A DNA stretch of 64,000 bases from Pseudomonas sp. Os17 (GCF_001547895.1 NZ_AP014627.1:3909501-3973500), one strand, 5' to 3'; numbered from the stretch's first letter, positions 32,477 through 42,367 are shown. Program-made: numbers and translations. Notes: a model not told the origin generated them from the letters alone.

Positions 32477-32715
32477 CTGGGGCCACTTTCCTTGGATTGA
32501 GATGCACGGAACTCCCAACGTCCGCGCCTGGCCGGCTGGGTTGCAGACTGTCGCCGACCCCGGTGAAAACTACAGGACAACCGGGGCTGCGCGCCACACC
32601 TTGAGCGGCTTCGCTCGATCGATCAGCAACGGGAGGTCGCACGTAAGCGGTGTTTGCATAGGCCGCATGCCCAGGTGGTAGGCTAGCCGCCCTCCACCAT
32701 CAGGAAGGTTTTCAA

Positions 32716-33189
32716 GTGACGCCCATCATCTGCGCCAATGAGTTCGACATCTGCGTCTCAATGCCTGACTTCGTCACCTGGGTCGAAGACCGGCACCTGC
32801 CCAACGCCGACCTGGCGGCAGCATTGAGTACCCTGGGCATCGCCCTCGACATTGGCCAGCTATACACCCGCTACTTCGATGACACCCCGGTCGGTACGGG
32901 TGATGTGCATGTCTATCCGAGTACTGGGAGTCAGAGCCTGTTGGTCATCGATCTGTACCGAGACCCCACCGACCAACTGGATATCGTCAGCGTCTCGTTG
33001 AAGATAGAGCCTGCGCTGCTGCCTCTGGCCCTGCCATTGCTGCGAGGGTTTTTCGACGCTGCCGAATGCCAGGTCGCCTTCAGGCAGTCCAGCCACTCAC
33101 AGCAGTTGCGCTCGCTGATCGATGAAAGCCGCTACCCGGCCCCGAGCGAGGAAAGTGGCTATCACCAGCAATTGATTGCCCACTTGTAA
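32716..33189 (+). CDS. Hypothetical protein
   Basis: A 157-residue acidic soluble protein from a GTG (AGGAAGG upstream). The mixed alpha/beta sequence (FDICVSMPDFVTWVEDR, LLVIDLYRDPTDQ) resembles no family I can name. It stands alone between the dehydratase and the small peptide genes. Confidence 0.6.
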   Translation: MTPIICANEFDICVSMPDFVTWVEDRHLPNADLAAALSTLGIALDIGQLYTRYFDDTPVGTGDVHVYPSTGSQSLLVIDLYRDPTDQLDIVSVSLKIEPALLPLALPLLRGFFDAAECQVAFRQSSHSQQLRSLIDESRYPAPSEESGYHQQLIAHL

Positions 33190-33277
33190 AGCACTTGTCG
33201 GAGATGCTTCGGCACCTGCCGGTCTACCAGCTGAGCAGGCAGACCCGATCGGCGCCGGGCCTGCCGTAGCCGCTATC

Positions 33278-33415
33278 TCAAGGGCATTCGCAGGTCGATG
33301 GACCGAATACCGGACCGCTGCACGGATCCTTGGATGGGCCGAACACCGGGCACGAGGCCTGGGCAGTCAGGGAGAAACCCCACAGCAGCAATACCGCCAA
33401 CAATACTTTCTTCAT
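33278..33415 (-). CDS. Tiny secreted Cys/Gly/Pro peptide 1
   Basis: A 45-residue precursor: signal peptide MKKVLLAVLLLWGFSLTAQA, then a 25-residue mature part with four Cys and a GP-rich repeat (CPVFGPSKDPC, then SGPVFGPSTCECP). A perfect AGGAGG lies before the ATG. The upstream paralogue at 33477-33617 keeps every Cys and most Gly/Pro residues, which strongly supports a real protein. Probably periplasmic or secreted; function unknown. Confidence 0.75.
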   Translation of the reverse strand: MKKVLLAVLLLWGFSLTAQASCPVFGPSKDPCSGPVFGPSTCECP

Positions 33416-33476
33416 TTGCGACCTCCTGGTCAGTCATCCAATCGTCCATGTGCCCTGGCGAGGGCACGGACAGTCA

Positions 33477-33617
33477 TCAAGGGCACTCGCAGACCGTCGG
33501 GCCGAGCACCGGACCGGCACAGGGATCTTCCCCAGGACCGAGCACCGCGCAGTCCGCCTGCGCTGTCAGCGAGAACATCCACAGCAGCAACGACGCCGCC
33601 AGCATTTTTCTTTTCAA
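33477..33617 (-). CDS. Tiny secreted Cys/Gly/Pro peptide 2
   Basis: A 46-residue precursor from a TTG (AAGGAGG at ideal spacing; an internal ATG at 33605 is too far). The signal peptide ends FSLTAQA and the mature part is DCAVLGPGEDPCAGPVLGP followed by TVCECP. It is a tandem paralogue of peptide 1: four Cys at equal spacing, the same xCECP end and the same internal GP repeat. The pair is probably co-transcribed. Confidence 0.72.
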   Translation of the reverse strand: MKRKMLAASLLLWMFSLTAQADCAVLGPGEDPCAGPVLGPTVCECP

Positions 33618-34013
33618 CCTGACCTCCTTGGTCGAGACAATGATCACGATCCGCGCTTTCCCCTTGTTTCAGGGGGCGGATGCACGCCCTTGGCAAGGCG
33701 CGCTGCAAATCCCGCCAGCACTCCCGCCAGCGGGCCCGAAACAGCAAAGACCACAGCCTGCGATTGCGCCAGTGCGGCACAGTGTCACGCCACTGGCCAT
33801 CTGCCCCGACCGGGGCATGGGGCCCTCTTTGTCACCTTCAACACCCAAGGTCGCGACATCATCACCTGGGCCTGCGTGATCGACGGCAAGGACCAGAACT
33901 GCCGAACAGACCTGGGCCGCCAGCCAACCCGGTGCGCCCCGTACTCGGCACGGGTGAACGGCCCAATCCCCTTAGCTGATATCATCCGGCAACTTATCCG
34001 CCGAGTAACAACG
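33618..34013. other. Intergenic, no supported gene
   Basis: GC-rich frames are open on the plus strand across this stretch, but none has a ribosome site or recognisable domain. It separates the peptide pair from the DUF2986 gene and probably holds both promoters. Confidence 0.3.
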
Positions 34014-34175
34014 ATGAATCGCCGCAAGAAAATAAACCAACTGCTGAAGGCCAACGCCAAGAAGGCCAGCGCCAAACTGGCACCGAAAAAGAAGTCGACC
34101 TACATCAGCAAGGCCGACCGATTGAAACTGGCGGCTGAAGCCACTCAAGACCCGGCTATCGCTTCCGACAGCTGA
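34014..34175 (+). CDS. DUF2986 family small basic protein
   Basis: A 53-residue protein, MNRRKKINQLLKANAKKASA and then KKKSTYISKADRLKLAAE, matching DUF2986. It is very basic and probably binds nucleic acid, but has no known role. The ATG at 34014 is chosen by family length, although the frame is open far upstream. Confidence 0.75.
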   Translation: MNRRKKINQLLKANAKKASAKLAPKKKSTYISKADRLKLAAEATQDPAIASDS

Positions 34176-34191
34176 ACCTGCCTGGCAGCGC

Positions 34192-35700
34192 CTACTCCAC
34201 CTTCGCCTCGGCAAAGCGGTTACGTCCCGATGCCTTGGCAATGTACAGCGCCTGATCTGCCGCCTCGATCAGTCCTTGCAAGTGATTCAGTTCCGCGCCC
34301 GTGGCGGCCGCAATGCCAATGCTGACACTCACACGTCCCAACGGGCTGGAGGTGTGCGCAATGTTCTCCTGCTCCAAGCGACTGAGAATAAGTTGCGCCA
34401 CTATCCTGGCACCGTCGCTGTCGGTATCCGGCATGATGACGCCCATCTCCTCGCCGCCATAACGGGCCACCAGATCCGACGGCCGTCGCACACACTCCTC
34501 CAGGACTCTGCCAACCGCCTGCAGGCAGGCGTCTCCGGCTACGTGCCCGAGCGAATCGTTAAACAGTTTGAAGTGGTCGATATCAATCATCATCAAAGCC
34601 AAGGAGGCATTGGCACGTTGTGCACGTCGCGCTTCGGTGGCAAGGCTCTCGTCGAAGCAGCGCCGATTGGCCAGCCCCGTCAGGGGATCCTTCATGGCCA
34701 GCAACTCCAACTGGCGATTGGATGAGAGCAACTGCTGCTGGGCGCCTCGCAACTGGCCTTCAACCTCGGTTCGCCGGCGAATATCCAGGATCAAGAAGCA
34801 ACCGATCAGCGCGGTAAGCCCCAGCAGCCCCGCCACTACGACCGTCGACAACAGCGCCTCCATTCGCCACGCGGCAAGGGCCTCTCGCTTGCCGAGTGCA
34901 ACGGTCGTGATCAAAGGCAGCCGGTCACTCTTGCGAAAGGCATAAAGGCGCTCGACACCGTCCAGGCTGGAGGTAAACGACGCGGTACCGACGGATCGAT
35001 CCACAAGGTACTTGGCATAGATCGGCGACTTGGAAAAGTTGCGCCCCATATCCTGCTCACGGAAGGGATAGCGAACCAGCAACGTACCATCGGTATTGGA
35101 CAAGCCGATGGCCCCCTCCTGCCCGACATCGATTTTGCCGAACAACCGCAGGAAGTTTTCGATCCCCAAGGTCACCGCCACCACTCCGGCAAACTCGCCG
35201 CGCGGATCATTGAAACGCCGACTGAGGGTGATCACCCACTCCTGATTGGTACGGCTCTGGATGGGCGGCCCTATAAAGGTCTCACGGGATGGATCGTCGC
35301 GATGATGAATGAAATAAGCCCGATCACTGCTGTTCGCCCCGGCAGGAATGGGCCGATTGGAAGACATCAACCAACGGCCCTGATTATCGTAGATGGTGAC
35401 GCCACTGAGCTGTGGCATCAGCGACTCTTGCCGGCGGATCAACTTACTCAGGCGCTGAATCTGTGTGGGGCCGCTCCCTTCGGTTTCCAGGCGCTCGACG
35501 AGCCCGAGCAAAAGCGCCGAGCTTTGGCGGACAATGCCTTCGGAGTAGGTAGCCAGCGCCTGGGTCAGATTCAAGCTATGGACATTCACATCCCTCAATA
35601 CCTGCTCTCGAGATGCCCACACTTTCCAGACAGTCAATGACGCCAGGGAGCAACCAACGACCAACAGCAAAAGCACAACCAAGCGTGTGTCACGCTTCAC
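34192..35700 (-). CDS. Membrane diguanylate cyclase (CACHE-GGDEF)
   Basis: A 502-residue inner-membrane protein: TM1 about 8-29, periplasmic double-CACHE-like sensor about 35-280, TM2 about 283-306, short coiled coil, then GGDEF domain about 340-498. The active site reads RYGGEEMGV (GGEEM, not GGDEF/GGEEF). An inhibitory I-site RPSD lies five residues before it. It should make c-di-GMP from GTP in response to a periplasmic ligand. The terminal Met is unusual but may be tolerated. Confidence 0.88.
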   Translation of the reverse strand: MKRDTRLVVLLLLVVGCSLASLTVWKVWASREQVLRDVNVHSLNLTQALATYSEGIVRQSSALLLGLVERLETEGSGPTQIQRLSKLIRRQESLMPQLSGVTIYDNQGRWLMSSNRPIPAGANSSDRAYFIHHRDDPSRETFIGPPIQSRTNQEWVITLSRRFNDPRGEFAGVVAVTLGIENFLRLFGKIDVGQEGAIGLSNTDGTLLVRYPFREQDMGRNFSKSPIYAKYLVDRSVGTASFTSSLDGVERLYAFRKSDRLPLITTVALGKREALAAWRMEALLSTVVVAGLLGLTALIGCFLILDIRRRTEVEGQLRGAQQQLLSSNRQLELLAMKDPLTGLANRRCFDESLATEARRAQRANASLALMMIDIDHFKLFNDSLGHVAGDACLQAVGRVLEECVRRPSDLVARYGGEEMGVIMPDTDSDGARIVAQLILSRLEQENIAHTSSPLGRVSVSIGIAAATGAELNHLQGLIEAADQALYIAKASGRNRFAEAKVE

Positions 35701-35911
35701 GTTCCCACCTTATGGATAGTACGGTTCAAGTTCTAGTGTAGCGATTGTAATAGATAGGTAAAAATTTAAACTGGCTGCCGCGGGTAAAAAGTCCATTTCA
35801 GATCAACTAGCGGTAAATAGATGGTCGTTAATAAGCATCTGAAGAAATCACCATACCCACCGTGACATCAAGAATAACGCAACTGCGCAACACACCTCTG
35901 TACTGGCAACG

Positions 35912-36193
35912 CTAGTTCGCCTCTTGCCCCTCGATCTTGTGCTTGAATGCTTCGAGTGCAAAAACAATCAGTGGACGAATCGCTGGATCACTCGCAATGG
36001 TCTCGGCACTCAATTGCGTGGAAAACAAGTTTATCGAGATAGAGACTTCCTCCGCGATGCAAGCCGACAGTTTTTCAGCACCAGCCGCAATGCCGCCCGT
36101 GCACGCGAAGCCCTGGGTATCGGCGGCCCTACGACGGCCGAGGCCTTGCGCAGACTCCCCGAGGCCGCCTGCGAACGCACCCTGCCGATACAC
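35912..36193 (-). CDS. Doubtful small hypothetical protein
   Basis: A 93-codon frame from a GTG. The last about 50 residues (EEVSISINLFSTQLSAETIA, then PLIVFALEAFKHK) look protein-like, but the first 40 look like GC-rich non-coding sequence. A shorter start inside is possible. No family recognised. Confidence 0.35.
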   Translation of the reverse strand: MYRQGAFAGGLGESAQGLGRRRAADTQGFACTGGIAAGAEKLSACIAEEVSISINLFSTQLSAETIASDPAIRPLIVFALEAFKHKIEGQEAN

Positions 36194-36509
36194 AGCCCCG
36201 ACTTTTCGGGCAAGAAGTCTCGCATCAGTGCCACTGGCCGCAGCATCGCAGCCCTGGGCGTCAACCCTTGATTGGCGCTACATCGATATCGTCCATGACG
36301 CCAACTAGGAGCCCTGACGGAAACTTACCGTTAATATTGCACGCTAGTTCCAAATTAAACCTATGTCCTCTTGCAGAAAAAACACTTAACCAGTTAACGA
36401 ATACTCTAAAAAATAATCGGCTCGTCGTTAAAGTTAGTAGAGATCTCGGCGGATACATGTAAACCCAAGCCAGCTTGGGCCAGCCAACTAAGAGTTCGTC
36501 GAGGGTCCT

Positions 36510-38150
36510 ATGGACGCATTACGCAACATCAAGCTTTCCACGCGATTAATCTCTGCATTTGTGGTGTGCGCCATCATCACACTGGGAGTGGGGCTCTTGG
36601 GACGCTCGGGTATCGCATCGCTAAAAACAACAATAAACGCAATCGTTAGCAATAACCTGGTGTCCGTTAACAATACGGGCAATGCTCGGGCCGGTGTTTT
36701 TGCATACTCCAAGGATCTGCATGCGGCGCTGCTTCTTAAGTACACCAAGGCAGATTCAGGGATGTTCGAATCGGCCGTACAGTCCATGTCCGAAAACCAG
36801 CGGGAAGTTGAGCGGCTTTTCAAGGAGTACCGTCAGACGCCTCTCGCCGATGACGAGCGCGTGGCGGGCGATCAGTTCGAAAAGGACTGGCCGGCCTATG
36901 TCCAGGGGGCGAACAAGGTCATCGCCCTGGCAAGAGCCGGCGACCTTGACAGCGCCACGCAGATTTTCCAGCAGCAGCTTTCTCCGGCGTCCAAGAGAAT
37001 TATCGATCAGCTGCAAGTCATAGTTGCCTCCAACTATCGTCAAAGCGGTGAAGCCGCCGACGCAGCCGAGACCGCCACTACCAGCGCTTACTGGACATTG
37101 GGCATCGGGGTGCTGATCGCTTTCCTCGCGGCCGTCTCGCTGGGCATGATCATCACCCGCTCGATCACCCGACCCCTTTCCATCGCTGTACACAGCGCAG
37201 AGGAAGTAGCGGAAGGAAACCTTTCCAAGAGCATTCAGGTCAGCGGTCGGGACGAGGTCAGTGCGCTGCTCAACGCGCTGGATAAAATGCAGCAAAACCT
37301 GCGGGCCACGGTCAAGGAGATCGGCAGTGCTGCTGATCAGCTGGCCTCTGCATCCGAAGAGCTGAACGCCGTTACGGAAGAAAGCTCACGGGGTATGACG
37401 CGGCAGAATGACGAGATTCAGCAAGCCGCAACCGCAGTCAACGAAATGACCGCGGCAGTGGAAGAAGTTGCCCGCAATGCCACAGGCGCCTCAGAAGCCT
37501 CCGAGCAGACCAGTCGCAGTGCCGTGCAAGGCCGCGATCAAGTGCGCAGAGCCGTTGACTCCGTTGGAGCAATGGCGGACGAGATTTCCAACTCGACCGG
37601 CAAGGTTGAAGTGCTTGCAACCCGCGTCAACGAGATCACAAAAGTGCTTGAAGTGATCAGGGCTATCGCCGAGCAGACCAATCTCCTGGCCCTCAATGCG
37701 GCCATCGAAGCCGCCCGGGCGGGTGAACAGGGTCGCGGCTTCGCCGTGGTGGCCGATGAAGTGCGCGCGCTGGCCCACCGGACCCAGGCCTCGACGGCGG
37801 ACATCGAATCGATGATGCAACAGGTCCGCTCGGGCGCTGAAGAAGCCGTTCTCGCGATGAACAAAAGCAAGGAACTGGCCGCCGATACACGGGCCCAGTC
37901 GATTGAGGCCGGCCAGGCCCTGGACAGCATCACCGAGGGTGTTTCCATCATCAACGAAAAGAACCTGGTCATCGCAAGTGCTGCTGAAGAACAAGCTCAG
38001 GTCGCACGTGAGGTTGACCGTAACCTGGTCAACATCCAGGACCTTTCCGCACAAACCGCTACAGGCGCCCATCAAACCAGCGCTTCAAGCGCCGAACTGT
38101 CGCGACTCGCGACCTCATTTGGCGTGCTGATCAGCCGATTCACCGTTTGA
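36510..38150 (+). CDS. Methyl-accepting chemotaxis protein
   Basis: A 546-residue chemoreceptor: TM1 about 12-31, a periplasmic four-helix-bundle-type sensor about 35-190, TM2 about 193-214, HAMP to about 267, then the cytoplasmic signalling domain. The hairpin tip is conserved ([32 protein letters not shown]). It should couple ligand sensing to CheA/CheW. No CheR/CheB-binding pentapeptide is seen at the C-terminus (ends SRFTV). Confidence 0.92.
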   Translation: MDALRNIKLSTRLISAFVVCAIITLGVGLLGRSGIASLKTTINAIVSNNLVSVNNTGNARAGVFAYSKDLHAALLLKYTKADSGMFESAVQSMSENQREVERLFKEYRQTPLADDERVAGDQFEKDWPAYVQGANKVIALARAGDLDSATQIFQQQLSPASKRIIDQLQVIVASNYRQSGEAADAAETATTSAYWTLGIGVLIAFLAAVSLGMIITRSITRPLSIAVHSAEEVAEGNLSKSIQVSGRDEVSALLNALDKMQQNLRATVKEIGSAADQLASASEELNAVTEESSRGMTRQNDEIQQAATAVNEMTAAVEEVARNATGASEASEQTSRSAVQGRDQVRRAVDSVGAMADEISNSTGKVEVLATRVNEITKVLEVIRAIAEQTNLLALNAAIEAARAGEQGRGFAVVADEVRALAHRTQASTADIESMMQQVRSGAEEAVLAMNKSKELAADTRAQSIEAGQALDSITEGVSIINEKNLVIASAAEEQAQVAREVDRNLVNIQDLSAQTATGAHQTSASSAELSRLATSFGVLISRFTV

Positions 38151-38215
38151 TGGTAAAGCGTTGACCGCCTGGACCAGGTATCCGCCTGATAGGTCAACAG
38201 GCTCCTCAAGCTGAA

Positions 38216-38240
38216 GCGCCTCCCCTTTTCGGGGAGGCGC
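38216..38240. terminator. Hairpin after the chemoreceptor gene
   Basis: GCGCCTCCCC and GGGGAGGCGC form a perfect 10-bp stem with a 5-nt loop, 66 bases after the chemoreceptor stop. There is no T-run, so it may be a terminator or an RNA-stabilising structure. Confidence 0.45.
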
Positions 38241-38605
38241 CGACGGCCCACAGAGAACGACACGCAAAACTCTTGAAACCACCCCAAAAGCGGGGTCGGG
38301 CAAATCCCCCAAAACACTAAAACTGTTGACCAGGCCATCCACGTACATTTGCTGGAGCTGCTTGCGACGAACCTCTGGCTCGGATCAAGGGCCAGAACGA
38401 TACAGCGCTGAGCATTCTCAATATCGTCGAGTTCGTCGAGGCTTGAGCGCTTGACTGGTTCGGGTTCAGCAAAACGCAGGCTTGCGCAAATTCTCGGGGA
38501 TCTTCGCCATTACTCGCGATATATCTTAGAATGGCCGGTTGCCGAAGAACCGTCATGTCTATAGCCATGAAGGGCTTCCATCCTTTGCAGAGAAGTGTGG
38601 TTAAG

Positions 38606-39517
38606 ATGAACAAGCCTTTCATTACGCTGTGCCCTGAAATAACTCGGGCGCACGCGCTGAAGTTGATGGGTTGGTTGGAAGATGAGCGCGTGACCTGCTA
38701 TCTGAGCGACTCGCCTCATGTCTCCCGTTCCATTGAGCAAGCCATTGATCGGACTCAGTTGCCGATCCTGACCCATCTATTCAACCAGGGCGGCCGATTC
38801 TTCATGGCCTATGACCGGCATGACGTCCCGGTGGGCTTTGTCCGCCTGATCAAGACCGGCTCAAATTGCGAGATCGTCCTGGCCATTGGAGACTGCGAAA
38901 AATGGGGCCGAAACCTTGGCACCCGCACGATTCGCGAAGGCATGAAAATGGCCTTCCTCGACATGCTGGCCGAGAAACTCATCGCCAAGATTCACCCAGA
39001 TAACTCGCGCTCGCTGAAAGCCTTTCTGCGTAGCGGTTTTATGCTTGAGAGCGAAACGCCGACATTGAAGTCATTGTCCATGACGGCGGGACGCTATCTC
39101 CAGTTCTTGCGCGAAGGAGCCGGTGACGACTCCACCAGGATCTACATCACTGAAATCGACAAGGCCAGGCTCGAAAGCCTAATCGCGCTCGAGCAAGGCC
39201 CGGCGATTGTTGAACTCGAACATGAGCTTGAGCGAGCCATTGTCGTCAAGCCGCAGCAGGTGGCGCGCAATGTCATCACAATGAACTCTAGGGCGTTGCT
39301 GCAACTGGACGACGAAGAGTTCGAAGCGGCCTTGGTCTACCCAGAAGACGCGGACAGCAGCGCAGGGAAGTATTCCGTGTATTCCGATCTAGGCGCCGCC
39401 ATCCTTGGTTATCAGGAGGGGGACGCCATCGACTGGCGAATTTCTGATCGGACCCGCCGGATTGAGATCAGGAAAGTGCTTTACCAGCCGGAGGCTGCGG
39501 GCGACTTCCACCTGTAA
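38606..39517 (+). CDS. GNAT acetyltransferase fused to Rnk/GreA-C-like domain
   Basis: A 303-residue two-domain protein. Residues 1-170 are GNAT-like, with an acetyl-CoA loop region at KWGRNLGTRTIREGMKMAF and GFVRLIKTG. Residues about 178-303 match Rnk (nucleoside diphosphate kinase regulator, GreA C-terminal fold): ARNVITMNSRALLQL, VYPEDADSSAGKYSV, then GDAIDWR and YQPEAAGDFHL. The Rnk part may bind RNA polymerase, which could target the acetyltransferase. The start at 38606 has a weak ribosome site. Confidence 0.82.
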   Translation: MNKPFITLCPEITRAHALKLMGWLEDERVTCYLSDSPHVSRSIEQAIDRTQLPILTHLFNQGGRFFMAYDRHDVPVGFVRLIKTGSNCEIVLAIGDCEKWGRNLGTRTIREGMKMAFLDMLAEKLIAKIHPDNSRSLKAFLRSGFMLESETPTLKSLSMTAGRYLQFLREGAGDDSTRIYITEIDKARLESLIALEQGPAIVELEHELERAIVVKPQQVARNVITMNSRALLQLDDEEFEAALVYPEDADSSAGKYSVYSDLGAAILGYQEGDAIDWRISDRTRRIEIRKVLYQPEAAGDFHL

Positions 39518-40501
39518 TTGCACCCTTTGCTCGATGTTCGTCCATCGGGCAAGGGGACTTCCCAAAGGACGGCGCTTCGCTTTCCGTGCCTGAGCGACCC
39601 ATTGCATGGTCAAGGCTAGGAGCGGAGCGAGTTGCGAAAAGCAGGAGGCGACCGAACAGACCTGGCCGGCTCCTGCGACTGTTTTAATTCTCTGCATCTA
39701 AACCCCCACCCCAAACCCACCGGCCACGGAAGGCGGCACTTGCCTGAAATCGTCGCGATGCGAGCACTTCACCGCATCATCCACAAGATCAACAAGAGGC
39801 GGGAGTCAGGCTGTATCTCCATTACTTCGGTCGTACCAGCTGTTTGCCAGATCTCGCGATAGGCTAAACGGTCTGTTTACATCCGCAGCACTCTTTCCCG
39901 AACGAGGTATCACCGAGTGGCTGAGGCAGCGCCGGCCGCTGCTCTGGCAATGGCTCGAAGAGCAGCAGCGCGTACCGAACGATGAAAATGCAGCCGAAGC
40001 GCTTAGCCCTGCTGCATAAGCCTGATGGGATCCCTCACAAGGTGCGGTATCGCTACCACCAGATCAATCTGCGCCTGCAAGACCACCCACCGTTGATCTG
40101 TCCGATGCTGATGCGGACAGAAGACTGGTTGCAAAGCCGACAACACACTCAGGAACGCTGGGGAGGGAGGCGTCCTGGAGCCGGGTGACGCAGGAAAGGT
40201 CGCCAAGATAAATCGGTTTTATCTGACAGATAGCACCATGCCAGCCCAATAAAACGAGAAGTAAATTTGCTCGTGCACTTAACCAAGCAGTTTTGTCATC
40301 AGCATCGCTTTGCATCCTGAGTCATGTCGCAATCTAGATATTAAGCGCAGGCTAGATAATCGCTTACAGAGCGGCAAGGATCGTTGTGCGACACAACCAG
40401 CGCAAAAAATTACACCACATGTGTCACCTACTTGTAGTTGGGCGTCATAATCAACCTACACCGTTGCACACAACAATTTTTCTATCCAAACGAGCAGCCC
40501 C
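39518..40501. other. Long intergenic stretch with possible gene debris
   Basis: Nearly 1 kb without a supported gene. A frame ending near 40019 (ITEWLRQRRPLLWQWLEEQQ) looks protein-like but lacks a start and a match to anything I know. The last 100 bases before 40502 are AT-rich and probably contain the promoter of the TipAS gene. Confidence 0.35.
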
Positions 40502-40885
40502 ATGACTCTTCAAGATTCAGCCTCTGAATATCTCGAACAATGTCGACAAGCACTGACGGTAGAGCAAACAGAGTCCCTTGCCGAGACGAAAAATTGGTCA
40601 CACGTTGATAAAACGCAAACTCATATTGATTGGGATGTCTTGTACAAGGAATTAACCCCTCTGATAGATGGCTCGCTTCCAGCATCGCCCGAAGTTCAAG
40701 CAATCATAGCGCGTCACTATTCGATCGCCTCACGCTTCTATCTTCCTTCTCAAAAGGCATACATTGGGATGGCTTTGTTCTATAGAGACAACCCCGACAT
40801 GAAGGTATTTCATAACGCCTACCATCCAAAGATGGTCGACTTTCTGGGTGAAGCTATTTTTTTCTATGCAAGTCGCAATCTATAG
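40502..40885 (+). CDS. TipAS antibiotic-recognition domain protein
   Basis: A 127-residue helical protein resembling the TipAS/AlbA domain: IDWDVLYKELTPLIDGSLPA, then QAIIARHYSIASRFYLPSQK and MVDFLGEAIFFYASRNL. TipAS domains bind thiopeptide antibiotics or related ligands. No MerR-type DNA-binding domain is attached, so it may be a stand-alone drug-binding or sensing protein. Confidence 0.68.
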   Translation: MTLQDSASEYLEQCRQALTVEQTESLAETKNWSHVDKTQTHIDWDVLYKELTPLIDGSLPASPEVQAIIARHYSIASRFYLPSQKAYIGMALFYRDNPDMKVFHNAYHPKMVDFLGEAIFFYASRNL

Positions 40886-41129
40886 CAACGGGTAGCAGAC
40901 TTGCCGACTCAGCCGCCCAACCCGGCAGTTGATGGATCGCACAAAAATAACTCTTATAATTCGTAGCTTTATAGGCAAAAATATCAATGCTTTAGCAAAA
41001 ATTAATCAGAAGAAGAAAAAGACGGAATCGCAGGGTGGTGGCAGCCATTCCCGACTTGAGTTGTGGTGAGTGTCGCGATTCCGACGAACGAGCTGACTTG
41101 AAAATCGAAAACCTTCAAAGGGGCTGCGC

Positions 41130-41357
41130 ATGACAAATTGGCAACGTGGTGACTTAGTCGAGCTAGACGGCCTTCTTGCGGTCGTGGTCGGTATTGAAGG
41201 GGATCCAAATGTCCCCGAGGAGCACATCGCAGCATGGTTTGGTGCCCCAAGTTGCATCCGAAAGTCTAAGGGCGGAGCTGGTGCAGCGAGTCCGGAGGTT
41301 TGGACGGTGCCAGCGTACTTATTCGTACGAGCCGCTGAGCCTGATTGGCGTCACTAA
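41130..41357 (+). CDS. Small hypothetical protein
   Basis: A 75-residue protein, MTNWQRGDLVELDGLLAVVV and then VPEEHIAAWFGAP, probably a small SH3-like beta barrel. AAAGGGGC lies upstream. Function unknown. Confidence 0.6.
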   Translation: MTNWQRGDLVELDGLLAVVVGIEGDPNVPEEHIAAWFGAPSCIRKSKGGAGAASPEVWTVPAYLFVRAAEPDWRH

Positions 41358-41401
41358 TAGTTGAAATACTAATCGGAATCCATCCTCGCCAGTGGCCATT
41401 C

Positions 41402-41779
41402 CTACCCTGCCGGCGTCATCTGGACCGCTACACAACGCCCTTTAGTTCTCACCTTCTCCACCAATCGTGCTCTGTTGACGAACACATTGATTTCGCAACT
41501 GCCTGAGTGCTGCACGTCTTCCAAGTATTCTGCGTGCACAAGTTGCCCGTTCTGCGGCCCCGTGTAAGTACCCGCGGCTTCACGTGAAACATAGCTACTG
41601 TCACGTACATATCTGAGCACGACCATATCTTCCTCCGGCGCCACCATGATCTGCCTTGGCACGCCGAAGAAGTCGATCAGTTCGCCCACCGGGCGATCTT
41701 TCCAGGCACTGCTGGCCGACAATGATGCGCAGCCACTGAGCAAGGTGGCGAGCAGGGCCAACATAAACAATCGGTTCAT
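41402..41779 (-). CDS. Outer-membrane lipoprotein, hypothetical
   Basis: A 125-residue protein with a lipoprotein signal (MNRLFMLALLATLLSGC) and a beta-rich body containing KDRPVGELIDFFGVP and two later cysteines. The signal and size resemble SmpA/OmlA-like lipoproteins. It is encoded 24 bases after 41804-42367 in the same direction, so probably in one operon. Confidence 0.72.
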   Translation of the reverse strand: MNRLFMLALLATLLSGCASLSASSAWKDRPVGELIDFFGVPRQIMVAPEEDMVVLRYVRDSSYVSREAAGTYTGPQNGQLVHAEYLEDVQHSGSCEINVFVNRARLVEKVRTKGRCVAVQMTPAG

Positions 41780-41803
41780 AAGGTCTTCTCCCTGAAGGCC
41801 AGG

Positions 41804-42367
41804 TTACTTGGCAGACATCTGCGCGAACCCTTCATCTATCTTCTGCATGATGGCCGCCTTGGCCGCCTCGCGGTTCAGTATCTGGAAGAACTGCGGCCCT
41901 GCCTTGCTCATTTGCGACGCGGGCATCACACCCAAGTGCTCCATCTTCTTGGCCTGGCGTTCAGTCGGCTTACAGACAAAGTCACGGCTTTGTGCCAGCC
42001 AGGCGTCAGGTTTGCTCTGCCATTGGCTGGAATACTTCACATTGCGAAAATCATTGAACACGCTGCGAAAATCCGCCGCACCCATGATGCGCACGCGGTT
42101 CTTCGCACAATCGATTTCGACATCGTAAGCGGTGAAGTTGGGTTTGCCGGGCTCTTCGTAAAGTTGATAGACACCCAATGATTTCGCGCCACCTGGACGA
42201 TTGACGATGTGAGTGGGGTCGCCGTCGGCGATGAACACCTGATTCTTGCCCAAGACACCCTGGTAATGAACGACCCAGTAGTCGCCCTTCAGCACTTCAC
42301 TCGCCTGGGCAGCGAGGGCACTACACAGTAATGCGGCAGGCAAAAGCTGCCTTGCAAAAGCGATCAT
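41804..42367 (-). CDS. Exported hypothetical protein
   Basis: A 187-residue protein with a signal peptide (MIAFARQLLPAALLCSALAA, cleavage near QAS) and a beta-rich mature part (YWVVHYQGVLGKNQVFIAD). Two Cys (DCAKNRVRI, DFVCKP) could form a disulfide. Probably periplasmic. It looks like the first gene of a two-gene envelope operon with the lipoprotein. Confidence 0.68.
   Translation of the reverse strand: MIAFARQLLPAALLCSALAAQASEVLKGDYWVVHYQGVLGKNQVFIADGDPTHIVNRPGGAKSLGVYQLYEEPGKPNFTAYDVEIDCAKNRVRIMGAADFRSVFNDFRNVKYSSQWQSKPDAWLAQSRDFVCKPTERQAKKMEHLGVMPASQMSKAGPQFFQILNREAAKAAIMQKIDEGFAQMSAK

Noticed and set aside
33330..34175. 281-codon plus-strand frame across the small peptide genes
   Set aside because: Only its last 53 codons (DUF2986) look like a protein. 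The upstream part is antisense to the secreted peptide genes.
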